Shown: positions 24,801 to 32,906 of the stretch, piece by piece | Numbering within the stretch: position 1 is the stretch's first letter | Layout: every line of letters begins with the position of its first letter | Assembly (NCBI RefSeq): GCF_032380675.1 | Contig: NZ_JAWDIX010000001.1 | Span: 1,550,001 to 1,614,000, forward strand | Reading direction: 5' to 3' | DNA: 64,000 nucleotides | Source of the DNA: Anaerolentibacter hominis | Lineage (GTDB): Bacteria; Bacillota; Clostridia; Lachnospirales; Lachnospiraceae | Position numbers and translations under genes: made by a program | Notes under the pieces: generated by a model | Seen by the model: only the letters and a program-made list of their open reading frames with translations | Told to the model about the DNA's origin: nothing | Databases searched by the model: none

Positions 24801-25277
24801 TTAAAAATTAAATTCTTCCTCCCATGGGAACTCTCCTGACTCCTCGAAACTCTTCGGCCAGTGGGCGCACCACTCCGGTACCTGGGGCGTCCCGATCCGG
24901 TCCATGCTCGGGGTATAGGGTTTAATATCCAGAAGAGGAGTTTGATCATAGGCATCCAGATAGGTGACACCGATCACCCCGTTTTTATGGTCAATATAAG
25001 TTACCTCTGCGGTACTCAGTGCGATAGGATTTGGGCGGAGCGGTGATCTGGTAGCAAAAATCCCCATCTTATCCGGTGATTTCTTATAGGGCTTCTCGGC
25101 TTCCAGAACCGTCCTTGCCTGTGCGTTGTCAAATTCGCTGAACCACCATAACACCTGAATATGGCTGAATCCATCCAGCGCCTGCAGAGCCGGTATGAAT
25201 TCCGGGTCTACTTTAATATAAGCTTCCTCCTGCTCACAATGAATCGTACCGATAGAATGAAGTTGAAATGTTGTCAT
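24801..25277 (-). CDS. trmO: tRNA (adenine-N6)-methyltransferase TrmO-like (TsaA/UPF0066)
   Basis: 158 residues from the ATG at 25277, which follows GGAGGA; a longer frame from 25328 has no site. The beta-barrel TrmO fold uses S-adenosylmethionine to methylate t6A37 in threonine tRNA. Landmarks are H-S-I-G-T-I-H near 7, the L-D-G-F-S-H-I-Q-V-L-W-W-F segment near 36, and the diagnostic R-S-P-L-R-P-N-P-I near 77-85, then L-D-A-Y-D-Q-T-P-L-L-D-I-K-P-Y. The length fits the single-domain form. Confidence 0.88.
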   Translation of the reverse strand: MTTFQLHSIGTIHCEQEEAYIKVDPEFIPALQALDGFSHIQVLWWFSEFDNAQARTVLEAEKPYKKSPDKMGIFATRSPLRPNPIALSTAEVTYIDHKNGVIGVTYLDAYDQTPLLDIKPYTPSMDRIGTPQVPEWCAHWPKSFEESGEFPWEEEFNF

Positions 25278-25357
25278 CGTATGTTCCTCCTTATTTTTTT
25301 GATCTGCAGATTCAATATAGGCCCTCACATCGTGTTAGAGTCAAGGAGAATTATAAA

Positions 25358-26173
25358 TTATCTATCTTTTTCCAATGGAATCTGAAGCTCGGTCAGATAA
25401 TTTTCGGTATTTTCCTCATTCCATGGGCCGCGGTGCACAATCTGCCGGCTCGGCCCCAGCATATGAAACTGACTGTTCTTCTGCAGCCATCCGGCAAAGC
25501 TTTTGTATGCAGGCCCAATATTTGAGAAATCTCCGTATACCATAGTGCAGGCCATTTCCGATACCGGCTCTGTTTTCCGGTAAACAAAATCTCCTGCATT
25601 TTTTCCTGCCGTTTGGACGGGAACACACAATTCCACATCCACATTTACTTCTTTGTACTCTTTATCGTGATAGATGGAAAAACTGCTTCCCGATACTTCC
25701 ACCCGGTTCTTCCTGGCAAAAGCGGACAATTCAAGCCACAGTCCGCCCTCCCCGTAATAGTCTGGAATAACTCTTCTCAGGGAGAGAACCTGACAGGCCG
25801 GAACCGCTCTGGTGAAAATCTGTTCATAAAGCCCCTGTCCTCCGCTTGCCGCCGCCTGCTTAGCCTGTTCTATTTTTCTTAGCTTTAATTCTTCTGCCTG
25901 TATTGCTTTTTCAATGTCTATCTGCTTATCATACAGCATTTTAATTATCTCGTTTTGATCGCTGACAAGAGCTTTCTTTATCTCTGCAATTTGAAATCCG
26001 CTGTCCCTGAGATACAGGATTCGGTTTAAATCAGGAATCTGATCGGCAGAATACAGACGGTAGCCGCTCCGCGGCTCCGTGTGGGCCGGTCTCAAAAGTC
26101 CCATCTCGTCGTAATAACGAAGCATTCTGACCGAAACCTGTGTCAGCTTTGAAAATTCTCCTATTCGAAACAT
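25358..26173 (-). CDS. MerR-family regulator with GyrI-like effector domain
   Basis: 271 residues. The N-terminal winged helix (1-70) starts M-F-R-I-G-E-F-S-K-L-T-Q-V-S-V-R-M-L-R-Y-Y and is followed by a dimerising coiled coil (about 75-115). Residues 125-270 resemble the GyrI/BmrR multidrug-binding fold, including the V-P-A-C-Q-V-L-S-L-R strand and the late W-L-Q-K-N segment. Such regulators sense hydrophobic cations and control efflux genes. The nearest divergent gene encodes the class D beta-lactamase-like lipoprotein, 186 bases away. GGAGG precedes the ATG. Confidence 0.88.
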   Translation of the reverse strand: MFRIGEFSKLTQVSVRMLRYYDEMGLLRPAHTEPRSGYRLYSADQIPDLNRILYLRDSGFQIAEIKKALVSDQNEIIKMLYDKQIDIEKAIQAEELKLRKIEQAKQAAASGGQGLYEQIFTRAVPACQVLSLRRVIPDYYGEGGLWLELSAFARKNRVEVSGSSFSIYHDKEYKEVNVDVELCVPVQTAGKNAGDFVYRKTEPVSEMACTMVYGDFSNIGPAYKSFAGWLQKNSQFHMLGPSRQIVHRGPWNEENTENYLTELQIPLEKDR

Positions 26174-26209
26174 GTTTCCTCCTGCCGCCGCTTATTTTCT
26201 GACCCTTTT

Positions 26210-26238
26210 ATTATATAAGGTCCGGTCCAATACTACAA
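26210..26238 (-). promoter_or_regulatory. candidate promoter of the merR gene
   Basis: A perfect -10 TATAAT (26210-26215) stands 17 bases from a poor -35 TTGTAG (26233-26238) on the minus strand. The spacer contains a GGTCC direct repeat that might bind a regulator. Confidence 0.45.
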
Positions 26239-26359
26239 GCTGGGAAAAGGGTTGCGGTTATCACACAGAAATTTGCATTGACAACCGCCGGTTCTGGAAG
26301 TAAGCTATCTTAAACTTCTTGTGATACATCAGTCTTAATGAAATGATCGGAGGACTCAT

Positions 26360-27325
26360 ATGGATCAAAAAAGGACCAGCCGCCTGATGGGTATTCTTAG
26401 TATTCTTCTGGTTACCTGCATGTTTACGGTAACCGGATGTTCAGAAAGCAACGCAGACCCCGGTCAGACATCCCCGCCGGACGGCGGCAAAACACAGACT
26501 TCTCCCGAACAGGAACTGCCTTCTGCCGAAACACCCGCCTCCATACGGGAAGCAGGACTTGATCTGGACAGTGAATTTGCTGGGATAACCGGCTGTGCGG
26601 TTCTCTACAGCCCGGATGATGAGCTGTATTCTTTTTATAATGAGGAACTATGTAAAAAGCAGGTTTCCCCCTTATCTACCTTTAAAATCGTATCAGCACT
26701 CATGGGTCTGCACGCCGGCGTGCTTGAAAATGAAACCACAAAAATGGAATACAACGGTACGGTATATCCGATCTCCGGCTGGAATAAAAATGTCACTTTA
26801 AAAGAAGCCTTTTCCACGTCCTGTATCTGGTATTTTCGGCAGGTCATTGATCAGGTCGGCAAAGAAGAGGTAAAAGCGCAGCTGGATCAGCTGTCCTATG
26901 GAAATTGCGATATCGGCCAGTGGCAGGGGAACGGCGCGAACCCGCTGCCGGAATTGAACGGCTTCTGGCTTAATTCCACCCTTAAAATCTCTCCTCTTGA
27001 GCAGGTAAAGGTTCTGTCAGACATTTTTGAAGGACGCAGCGGCTACACGTCTGAGGAGATTACCATATTGAAAAATATAATGCTGGTATCAGAAGAAAAC
27101 GAAGGGGCAGTCTGCGGGAAAACAGGTTCCGGACCGGGAAAAGCCTGGTTTGTGGGTTTTTATGAAAAGGACTCAGCCAGAAACTATGTTGCAGTTTATC
27201 TGGAAGATGAAGATAAAAAAGATTCGATTTCAGGAGAAAATGCAAAAAATATTGCGCTGGAGATTATAAATGAAACCTTCCATGCACCCGCCGCCGCGAT
27301 TGACACATCCAGGGTTGGGAAGTAA
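26360..27325 (+). CDS. class D beta-lactamase-like lipoprotein
   Basis: 321 residues. A signal peptide with lipobox V-T-G-C (Cys27) predicts a lipid-anchored extracytoplasmic protein; residues 28-65 are a Pro/Gly/Ser/Thr-rich linker. The catalytic domain has every class D landmark in order: S-T-F-K (Ser106, Lys109), S-C-I (154-156, usually S-x-V), Y-G-N (180-182), the G-F-W-L-x-S-x-L-K-I-S helix near 201-211, and K-T-G (254-256) followed by W-F-V-G-F. The length fits. It may hydrolyse beta-lactams or be a penicillin-binding relative. No BlaI/BlaR genes adjoin. GGAGGA precedes the ATG. Confidence 0.85.
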   Translation: MDQKRTSRLMGILSILLVTCMFTVTGCSESNADPGQTSPPDGGKTQTSPEQELPSAETPASIREAGLDLDSEFAGITGCAVLYSPDDELYSFYNEELCKKQVSPLSTFKIVSALMGLHAGVLENETTKMEYNGTVYPISGWNKNVTLKEAFSTSCIWYFRQVIDQVGKEEVKAQLDQLSYGNCDIGQWQGNGANPLPELNGFWLNSTLKISPLEQVKVLSDIFEGRSGYTSEEITILKNIMLVSEENEGAVCGKTGSGPGKAWFVGFYEKDSARNYVAVYLEDEDKKDSISGENAKNIALEIINETFHAPAAAIDTSRVGK

Positions 27326-27421
27326 ACTTGAAACAACAAACGTCAGTATGCTTTGCCTACTGCCTTATTGCTGGATATACATGGTCAGTTTTATCCTTAT
27401 GTATAAAAAAGGAGGGGTCCT

Positions 27422-28213
27422 ATGGAAATGATAACAAAAGAGAATGCTTGTGTTCTCGCGCCGCTGTTTGACGGCTGGAATGAGACAATGATCTGGTCCT
27501 ATTTGCATGGATGCATGGGAAATGGGTGGGCAGACCAAACGTCAGATCCGGAATCTGCCCGGATTATTACCGGAGATTTCTGTTTTCTGGCGGGTAAACC
27601 GGATGCAGAGTTTGTGAAACATATACCCTCTGACTTTCCGTCTCCCCAGATTTTGATGGTACCCCGGGATAACGGCTGGAGCCGGCTGATTGAGCGCTGC
27701 TACCCTTACAGTTATCGTAAGTTTCTTCGCTATGCGCTGAAAAAAGAGCCCGATGCGTTCGATACAGACAAATTGGCCGGATATGTCGCCACTCTGACAA
27801 AGGGTTATCGGATTCACCCCATAGATGAAGCTTATTTTCATGCGGTCCGTAAGGAAGAATGGTCAAAAGATCTATGCTCTCAGTTTTCTTCCTATGAGCA
27901 GTATCGGGATCACGGTATGGGATACCTTGTACTGCACGGCGATAAAATTGTAAGCGGTGTCTCTTCTTATACTTACTATGACGGCGGAATTGAAATCGAG
28001 ATTGATACCAGGAAACCCTACCGGAAAAAGGGACTGGCCCTGGCCTGCGCCGCCCATATGATTCTGGAGTGTCTAAAGCGCGGGCTCTATCCCAGCTGGG
28101 ATGCCGCCAACAAGGAGTCTTTGCATCTGGCTGAAAAGCTGGGCTATCATCTGGATAGCGCCTATGTGACATATGGGATTAACCTGTCTCTGTCTTCCGC
28201 TTCTGATCAATAA
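27422..28213 (+). CDS. GNAT-family N-acetyltransferase (large form)
   Basis: 263 residues. The C-terminal half carries the acetyl-CoA fold: G-V-S-S-Y-T-Y-Y-D-G-G-I-E-I-E-I near 180, the pyrophosphate loop Y-R-K-K-G-L-A near 200, and W-D-A-A-N-K-E-S-L-H-L-A-E-K-L-G-Y near 225. The N-terminal half is the longer family-specific domain of GNAT_acetyltran-type proteins. Substrate unknown. AAAGGAGGGG precedes the ATG, and a terminator follows the stop at once. Confidence 0.87.
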   Translation: MEMITKENACVLAPLFDGWNETMIWSYLHGCMGNGWADQTSDPESARIITGDFCFLAGKPDAEFVKHIPSDFPSPQILMVPRDNGWSRLIERCYPYSYRKFLRYALKKEPDAFDTDKLAGYVATLTKGYRIHPIDEAYFHAVRKEEWSKDLCSQFSSYEQYRDHGMGYLVLHGDKIVSGVSSYTYYDGGIEIEIDTRKPYRKKGLALACAAHMILECLKRGLYPSWDAANKESLHLAEKLGYHLDSAYVTYGINLSLSSASDQ

Positions 28214-28216
28214 CGC

Positions 28217-28241
28217 AAAAGGGAGCTTACGCTCCCTTTTT
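28217..28241. terminator. bidirectional terminator between GNAT and trmH genes
   Basis: AAAAGGGAGC-TTAC-GCTCCCTTTTT, a 10-bp stem ending in a T run on the plus strand and in a TTTT on the minus. Confidence 0.88.
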
Positions 28242-28275
28242 CAATCAGCCGTTTCCAAACACGGTATCCGGCTTT

Positions 28276-29055
28276 TTATTTATCTTCTCTTTGTCTTTTC
28301 TGACGGAAAATCTCATACATAAACACAGAAGACGCGATTGCCGCATTTAAGGACTCTACTTTGCCCATCATCGGTATCTTCACCAGCGTGTCGGCCATTC
28401 CCGCCGCCTCTTCACTCAGGCCCTGTGCTTCGTTTCCAATCATCACACCGCTCCGGTCACTGTAAGAAATTCTGTCATAGTCACTGCTTCCCGCCAGATG
28501 AGCGGCATACAAGGTTACATTTTCTTCTTTTAACCTGACCAGCAGCTTCTTAAAATCGGGAACAAACAGAACCGGAACCCGGAAAACAGAACCCATAGTG
28601 GAACGAATCACCTTGGGATTGTACAAATCGACAGAAGTATCACTTGCGATAATTCCTGTGACTCCGGCACCCTCCGCGCAGCGGACAATCGTCCCCATAT
28701 TTCCCGGATCTCTCAGATCTTCCAGAAGAATCAGATTGACCCTTGGTTCCCGCAGCATTTGCTCCAGGCTGTATTTCTGCATCTTTACAAGAGCCAGGAT
28801 GCCCTGGGGCGTCTTGGTATCCGATATCTGAGCAAACACCCTGTCACTCACCACTTCACAGGGGTAATGATCCGGTGTGCCGTATTTTCCGGCATAACTT
28901 TCGGACAGATACGCCCTGATCAGAAGCGGACCAGGAATTTCATCAACCATCCTGATCCCCTCCACAACATACTGCTCCTGTTCCCGACGGTATCTGGCCT
29001 TCTTTGCCAGCTGAATAATATGTTTCATCTGTGGATTTGATGTGCTGCTGATCAT
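28276..29055 (-). CDS. TrmH/SpoU-family RNA 2'-O-methyltransferase
   Basis: 259 residues. An N-terminal L30e-like substrate-binding domain (F/Y-V-V-E-G-I-R-M near 28) and a C-terminal SPOUT knot with L-L-E-D-L-R-D-P-G-N-M-G-T-I-V-R near 110-125, M-I-G-N-E-A-Q-G-L near 206, and I-P-M-M-G-K-V-E-S-L-N-A-A-I-A near 228. Family members methylate ribose in rRNA or tRNA; the site is unknown. It is the last gene of the rho-rpmE-DUF1385-prmC-prfA run, 18 bases after prfA. Confidence 0.92.
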   Translation of the reverse strand: MISSTSNPQMKHIIQLAKKARYRREQEQYVVEGIRMVDEIPGPLLIRAYLSESYAGKYGTPDHYPCEVVSDRVFAQISDTKTPQGILALVKMQKYSLEQMLREPRVNLILLEDLRDPGNMGTIVRCAEGAGVTGIIASDTSVDLYNPKVIRSTMGSVFRVPVLFVPDFKKLLVRLKEENVTLYAAHLAGSSDYDRISYSDRSGVMIGNEAQGLSEEAAGMADTLVKIPMMGKVESLNAAIASSVFMYEIFRQKRQREDK

Positions 29056-29073
29056 AGTATTCCCCCGATTTGC

Positions 29074-30150
29074 CTAGACCGCTTCGTTCATTTTACTGAG
29101 CTTCGCCGCCTGATCCGCGGAGATCAGACTGTCTATAATCTCGAACAGATCCCCGTCCAGCACCTCATTTAACCGGTGTGTCGTCAATTTGATACGGTGA
29201 TCGGTAACACGTCCCTGAGGGAAATTATAGGTTCTGATTTTCTCAGAACGGTCTCCTGTTCCCACCTGGCTTTTTCTGGCCTCCGCCTCTGCATCATGGG
29301 CTTTCTGCATCTCCAGATCGTACAGACGGGAACGCAGAACTTTAAGCGCCTTATCCTTGTTTTTCAACTGGGATTTCTCGTCCTGGCAGGAAATCACGAT
29401 TCCTGTGGGTATATGAGTCAGTCTCACCGCGGAATCCGTCGTATTGACACACTGGCCGCCGTTTCCGGACGCACGGAAGACATCAAATTTGCAATCATTC
29501 ATATCCAGCTGTACATCCACTTCCTCCGCCTCGGGCATAATTGCCACAGTAGCCGTGGAGGTATGGATTCTGCCTCCGGATTCCGTTACCGGAACCCTCT
29601 GAACCCGGTGCACACCGCTTTCATATTTGAGTTTTGAGTAAGCGCCGGTTCCATTGATCATAAAAACGGCTTCCTTAAATCCGCCGATTCCATTTTCATT
29701 CAGACTGATCATCTCCGTCTTCCAGCGGTTACGCTCGGCAAAACGGGAATACATGCGGAACAGTTCCGCCGCGAACAATGCGGCCTCGTCTCCTCCGGCG
29801 CCGCCGCGGATCTCCACAATAACGTTCTTATCATCGTTAGGGTCCTTGGGCAGAAGCAGTATTTTAATTTCGTCTTCCAGCTCGCTCTGACGCACCCGGC
29901 ATTCACTCAGTTCTTCTTTCGCCAGTTCCCGCAGTTCTTCATCTTTCTCTTCATCCAGGATCATCAGACTCTCTTCAATGGTCTCTTTGGTCCTTTTATA
30001 CTCCTTGTATGCCTCCACCAGCGGCATCAGCTCAGTCTGCTCCTTCATAAGCTGGCGGAAACGATTCTGATCCGCCGTAACCTCCGGATCATTCAGTTCA
30101 TTTACAACTTCTTCATATCGTCTTAAAATGTCTTCTAACTTATCAAACAA
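29074..30150 (-). CDS. prfA: peptide chain release factor 1
   Basis: 358 residues. RF1 reads UAA and UAG and releases the finished chain. It has the G-G-Q methylation motif in S-G-N-G-G-Q-C-V-N (near 235). The stop-codon tripeptide region lies near P-V-T-E-S (186-190), a P-x-T form that marks RF1 rather than RF2. The start is TTG behind GGAGGGG. It lies directly after prmC, whose product methylates its GGQ glutamine. Confidence 0.97.
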   Translation of the reverse strand: MFDKLEDILRRYEEVVNELNDPEVTADQNRFRQLMKEQTELMPLVEAYKEYKRTKETIEESLMILDEEKDEELRELAKEELSECRVRQSELEDEIKILLLPKDPNDDKNVIVEIRGGAGGDEAALFAAELFRMYSRFAERNRWKTEMISLNENGIGGFKEAVFMINGTGAYSKLKYESGVHRVQRVPVTESGGRIHTSTATVAIMPEAEEVDVQLDMNDCKFDVFRASGNGGQCVNTTDSAVRLTHIPTGIVISCQDEKSQLKNKDKALKVLRSRLYDLEMQKAHDAEAEARKSQVGTGDRSEKIRTYNFPQGRVTDHRIKLTTHRLNEVLDGDLFEIIDSLISADQAAKLSKMNEAV

Positions 30151-30171
30151 GAATATTCCCCTCCAAAAACA

Positions 30172-31014
30172 TTAATCCAGATAAGAACCCGGACGGTCTC
30201 CTCGTATTACCCGGTCCATACCGGTATAATCTTTTACGATTTCAATATTGCTGTATCCTGCTTCCTCCATCAGAAGCCTTACCTGATCCCCCTGATCATA
30301 ACCTATCTCAAAGTAAAGGGCTCCGGCCGCAGTCAGATATCCGTCCGCCTGCCGTATGATCTCACGGTAAAAATGCAGCCCATCCTCCAGGCCATCCAGC
30401 GCGATCCGGGGTTCATATTTGCTTACCTCCGGCATCAGCGTCTCCAGCACACCGGTGGGAATATAAGGTGGATTGGAAACAATTATATCAAAAGAATTCT
30501 CGATCTTCTCAAACAGATCACTCATCACGAACCGCACCGGTACCTGATTGATAGCTGCGTTTTCTTTGGCCACACTCAGAGCCTCCGCAGAGATATCCGA
30601 GGCAGTGACACTGGCACAGCCGCCCAGTTTAGCCAGGCTCACGGCAATACAGCCGGAACCGGTGCACAGATCCAGCACGTGCTTATTCCCGCAGACATGC
30701 AAAACCGTCTCCACCAGCACTTCCGTATCCTGTCTGGGCACAAGCACAGACGGATTGACCCGGAAGGGAAGACCCATAAACTCCTGCTTTCCGGTAATAT
30801 ACTGAAGCGGAACACGCTCAATCCGCCGCCTGATGGCAGCCTTATAGGCTTCCTCCTGCTCCCGCGGAACATAATCTTTTTTGTTCGTTAAAAACTCCAC
30901 ATGGGATATATGGCAGCATTCTTCCAGCAGGTATCTTGCATCCAGCTCCGCCTCCGCGACACCGCTTTTTAAAAGAAGTGTCTTTCCCCAGAGAAACAAC
31001 ATTTCATAAGACAT
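30172..31014 (-). CDS. prmC: release factor glutamine N5-methyltransferase
   Basis: 280 residues. Methylates the glutamine of the GGQ motif in RF1 and RF2. Landmarks are the S-adenosylmethionine loop V-L-D-L-C-T-G-S-G-C-I-A (near 113) and the diagnostic N-P-P-Y motif in I-V-S-N-P-P-Y-I-P near 180. The N-terminal helical domain for release-factor binding is present. Only two bases part its start from the DUF1385 stop, so translation is probably coupled. Confidence 0.96.
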   Translation of the reverse strand: MSYEMLFLWGKTLLLKSGVAEAELDARYLLEECCHISHVEFLTNKKDYVPREQEEAYKAAIRRRIERVPLQYITGKQEFMGLPFRVNPSVLVPRQDTEVLVETVLHVCGNKHVLDLCTGSGCIAVSLAKLGGCASVTASDISAEALSVAKENAAINQVPVRFVMSDLFEKIENSFDIIVSNPPYIPTGVLETLMPEVSKYEPRIALDGLEDGLHFYREIIRQADGYLTAAGALYFEIGYDQGDQVRLLMEEAGYSNIEIVKDYTGMDRVIRGDRPGSYLD

Positions 31015-31015
31015 T

Positions 31016-32461
31016 CTATTTCTTTCTGCTCCTTGACGAATATTCTTCCAATATACTCAAAATCTCTTCATCCTGCAAAATATCAGCCGCAGTCTCCTTG
31101 CCGGGCTCTTCCTCCTCGGACTCCTGATCATCCGTTACAGAAACTTCCGCTTCACCCATGTCCTGAGGCTGTTCTTCTTCCGCTTCTTCCATGGTTTCAT
31201 AAGCCTCATCTTCCGCTGCAGGATATGCTTCCTCTAAAGCAACCGCTTCCTCCACATAGGCAGGAACTTCCTCGGTGATCTCCTCCGGACTTAAAATTTC
31301 TATGGTATCCGGTACCGCTTCAAATTCTTCTTCCACAGGAATCTCACCCTCTTCGGTCTCGATCCATTCGTCCTGCACGGCTATTTCCTCCACAGGCACT
31401 GCCGTATGTCTCTTATGTCCGGAATGAACCGGTTCCTGTTCTTCTTCTGTTATCTGTGCCGGTACTTCCGTCAATGCCGGTTTAGGTTCTCTCTCATTCT
31501 TCTCTTCCGGCTGTGTATCACCAGCCTTTTTCCGTTTGCTGCGCTCAGGCCTGAAATCTCCTTCTGCGAGAAAAGCTTTCCAGTCAAAAACCTCATTCAC
31601 CGATGCGATCGCCACCTCAATCATCTCATCATCCGGCTCCCTCGTGGTAAGTCCCTGCAGCCAGAGGCCCGGCTTGCTTAACACCGCAATAATTCTGGAA
31701 TTGCTTCTGCCCGCAAAACGGATAAACTCATAGGAGATACCTGATATGACCGGAATCAGCAGCAGCCGGTATAGAATACGAAGCCACGGGGATTCCACCC
31801 TGATAAACATAAACAGCAAAATACTGACAAACATCACGACCAGCATAAAACTAGTACCGCAGCGCTTATGCTGTCTGGACTGACCCCTCACATTCTCCAC
31901 GGTCAGTTCCAGCCCATTCTCAATACAATTGATTGATTTGTGCTCGGCTCCATGGTACATAAAAACACGTTTGATCTCCTTCATAAGTGAGATCAGAAAT
32001 ACATACAGGATAAATATAGTGACACGGATCACGCCTTCAATGATAACCAGCACGGTAGTATTGGTTATGTATCTTCCAAGGAGCGTAGACAGAAAATAAG
32101 GCAGCATCATAAAAATAGCAACCGCCAGCAGGATGGAGATAAACACGGTAAATCCCATCATCAGCTTTTCTGCTGCTTTTCCTTTTTTCTTCTCCGCCTG
32201 GGTCTTCTCTTCCTCTTCCTCAAAGAAACTGGCTGAAAACGTAAGCGTTCTGGTTCCCAGAACCAGAGACTCCACAAACATAAGCATGCCACGGAATATG
32301 GGCAGCTTAAACAACTTTATCTTCTCAGAAGCACTGACGAACGTATCCTTCTGTACTACAATTTCGTTATCTGGTTTCCGGACCGCCACAGCATATTCAG
32401 CGCCGTTTTTCATCATGACGCCTTCAATGACTGCCTGTCCGCCGATACCGGATGGTTTCAC
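31016..32461 (-). CDS. DUF1385 membrane protein with a long acidic tail
   Basis: 481 residues. Residues 1-310 are DUF1385: S-G-I-G-G-Q-A-V-I-E-G-V-M-M near 4-17, several membrane segments (about 105-130, 135-160, 210-228, 230-250), and the conserved F-M-Y-H-G-A-E-H-K near 168. Residues about 315-481 are low-complexity and mostly Glu with Ala, Pro and Val, unlike the compact family core. The core is linked with prmC-prfA in many Firmicutes and its function is unknown. The start is GTG behind GGCGGTG. It is positioned after rpmE and its terminator. Confidence 0.88.
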   Translation of the reverse strand: MKPSGIGGQAVIEGVMMKNGAEYAVAVRKPDNEIVVQKDTFVSASEKIKLFKLPIFRGMLMFVESLVLGTRTLTFSASFFEEEEEKTQAEKKKGKAAEKLMMGFTVFISILLAVAIFMMLPYFLSTLLGRYITNTTVLVIIEGVIRVTIFILYVFLISLMKEIKRVFMYHGAEHKSINCIENGLELTVENVRGQSRQHKRCGTSFMLVVMFVSILLFMFIRVESPWLRILYRLLLIPVISGISYEFIRFAGRSNSRIIAVLSKPGLWLQGLTTREPDDEMIEVAIASVNEVFDWKAFLAEGDFRPERSKRKKAGDTQPEEKNEREPKPALTEVPAQITEEEQEPVHSGHKRHTAVPVEEIAVQDEWIETEEGEIPVEEEFEAVPDTIEILSPEEITEEVPAYVEEAVALEEAYPAAEDEAYETMEEAEEEQPQDMGEAEVSVTDDQESEEEEPGKETAADILQDEEILSILEEYSSRSRKK

Positions 32462-32523
32462 ACGATCACCGCCTTTATTATAATCGGATTCTTTCCTCCG
32501 CAGACATCTTCAACTTTTAATGT

Positions 32524-32560
32524 GAAAAAAATAGGCTGAGATTATAATAACCTCAACCTA
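32524..32560 (-). terminator. Rho-independent terminator of rpmE
   Basis: On the minus strand AGGTTGAG and CTCAGCCT form a stem with one G-U pair, followed by ATTTTTTT, right after the rpmE stop. Confidence 0.75.
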
Positions 32561-32571
32561 AATCCTTGCTA

Positions 32572-32790
32572 TTATTTGTCCTGATTCAAACCATATTTAC
32601 GGTTGAACTTATCAATCGCACCACGAGCTGCCGCAGCTTTCTGCTGTCCTGTGTAGAACGGATGGCATTTGGAACAAACTTCTACGTGGATATCCTCTTT
32701 TGTTGAACCAGTTACAAACTCGTTACCGCAGTTGCAGGTAACCTTAGCCTGGTAGTAATTAGGATGGATTCCTTCTCTCATCTTATTCAC
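32572..32790 (-). CDS. rpmE: 50S ribosomal protein L31, zinc-binding form
   Basis: 72 residues. A large-subunit protein at the subunit bridge. It is the C+ form: C-N-C-G near 19-22 and C-S-K-C-H near 37-41 bind Zn2+. It starts M-R-E-G-I-H-P-N-Y. AGAGGTG precedes the ATG. It has its own promoter and terminator, so it is transcribed apart from rho upstream and DUF1385 downstream. Confidence 0.97.
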   Translation of the reverse strand: MNKMREGIHPNYYQAKVTCNCGNEFVTGSTKEDIHVEVCSKCHPFYTGQQKAAAARGAIDKFNRKYGLNQDK

Positions 32791-32861
32791 CTCTTTGACT
32801 ATTTTATTACATGAAAATCAATCAAAAATTGATTCAATTCATTGAATTACACAACGCACTA

Positions 32862-32890
32862 AGTATAGCATACAAACTCTATAAAAGCAA
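32862..32890 (-). promoter_or_regulatory. candidate promoter of rpmE
   Basis: TTGCTT (32885-32890) and TATACT (32862-32867) are 17 bases apart on the minus strand. The roughly 65-base leader after it holds two small inverted repeats (GATTCAATTCATTGAATTA and AATCAAAAATTGATT), perhaps a ribosomal-protein leader. Confidence 0.6.
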
Positions 32891-32906
32891 GTCACAAAAA
32901 AATATT

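Noticed and set aside
26281..26360. MerR-type promoter for the class D lipoprotein gene
   Set aside because: There is a TTGACA at 26279-26284, but no acceptable -10 at 17 to 20 bases, so I did not list it.
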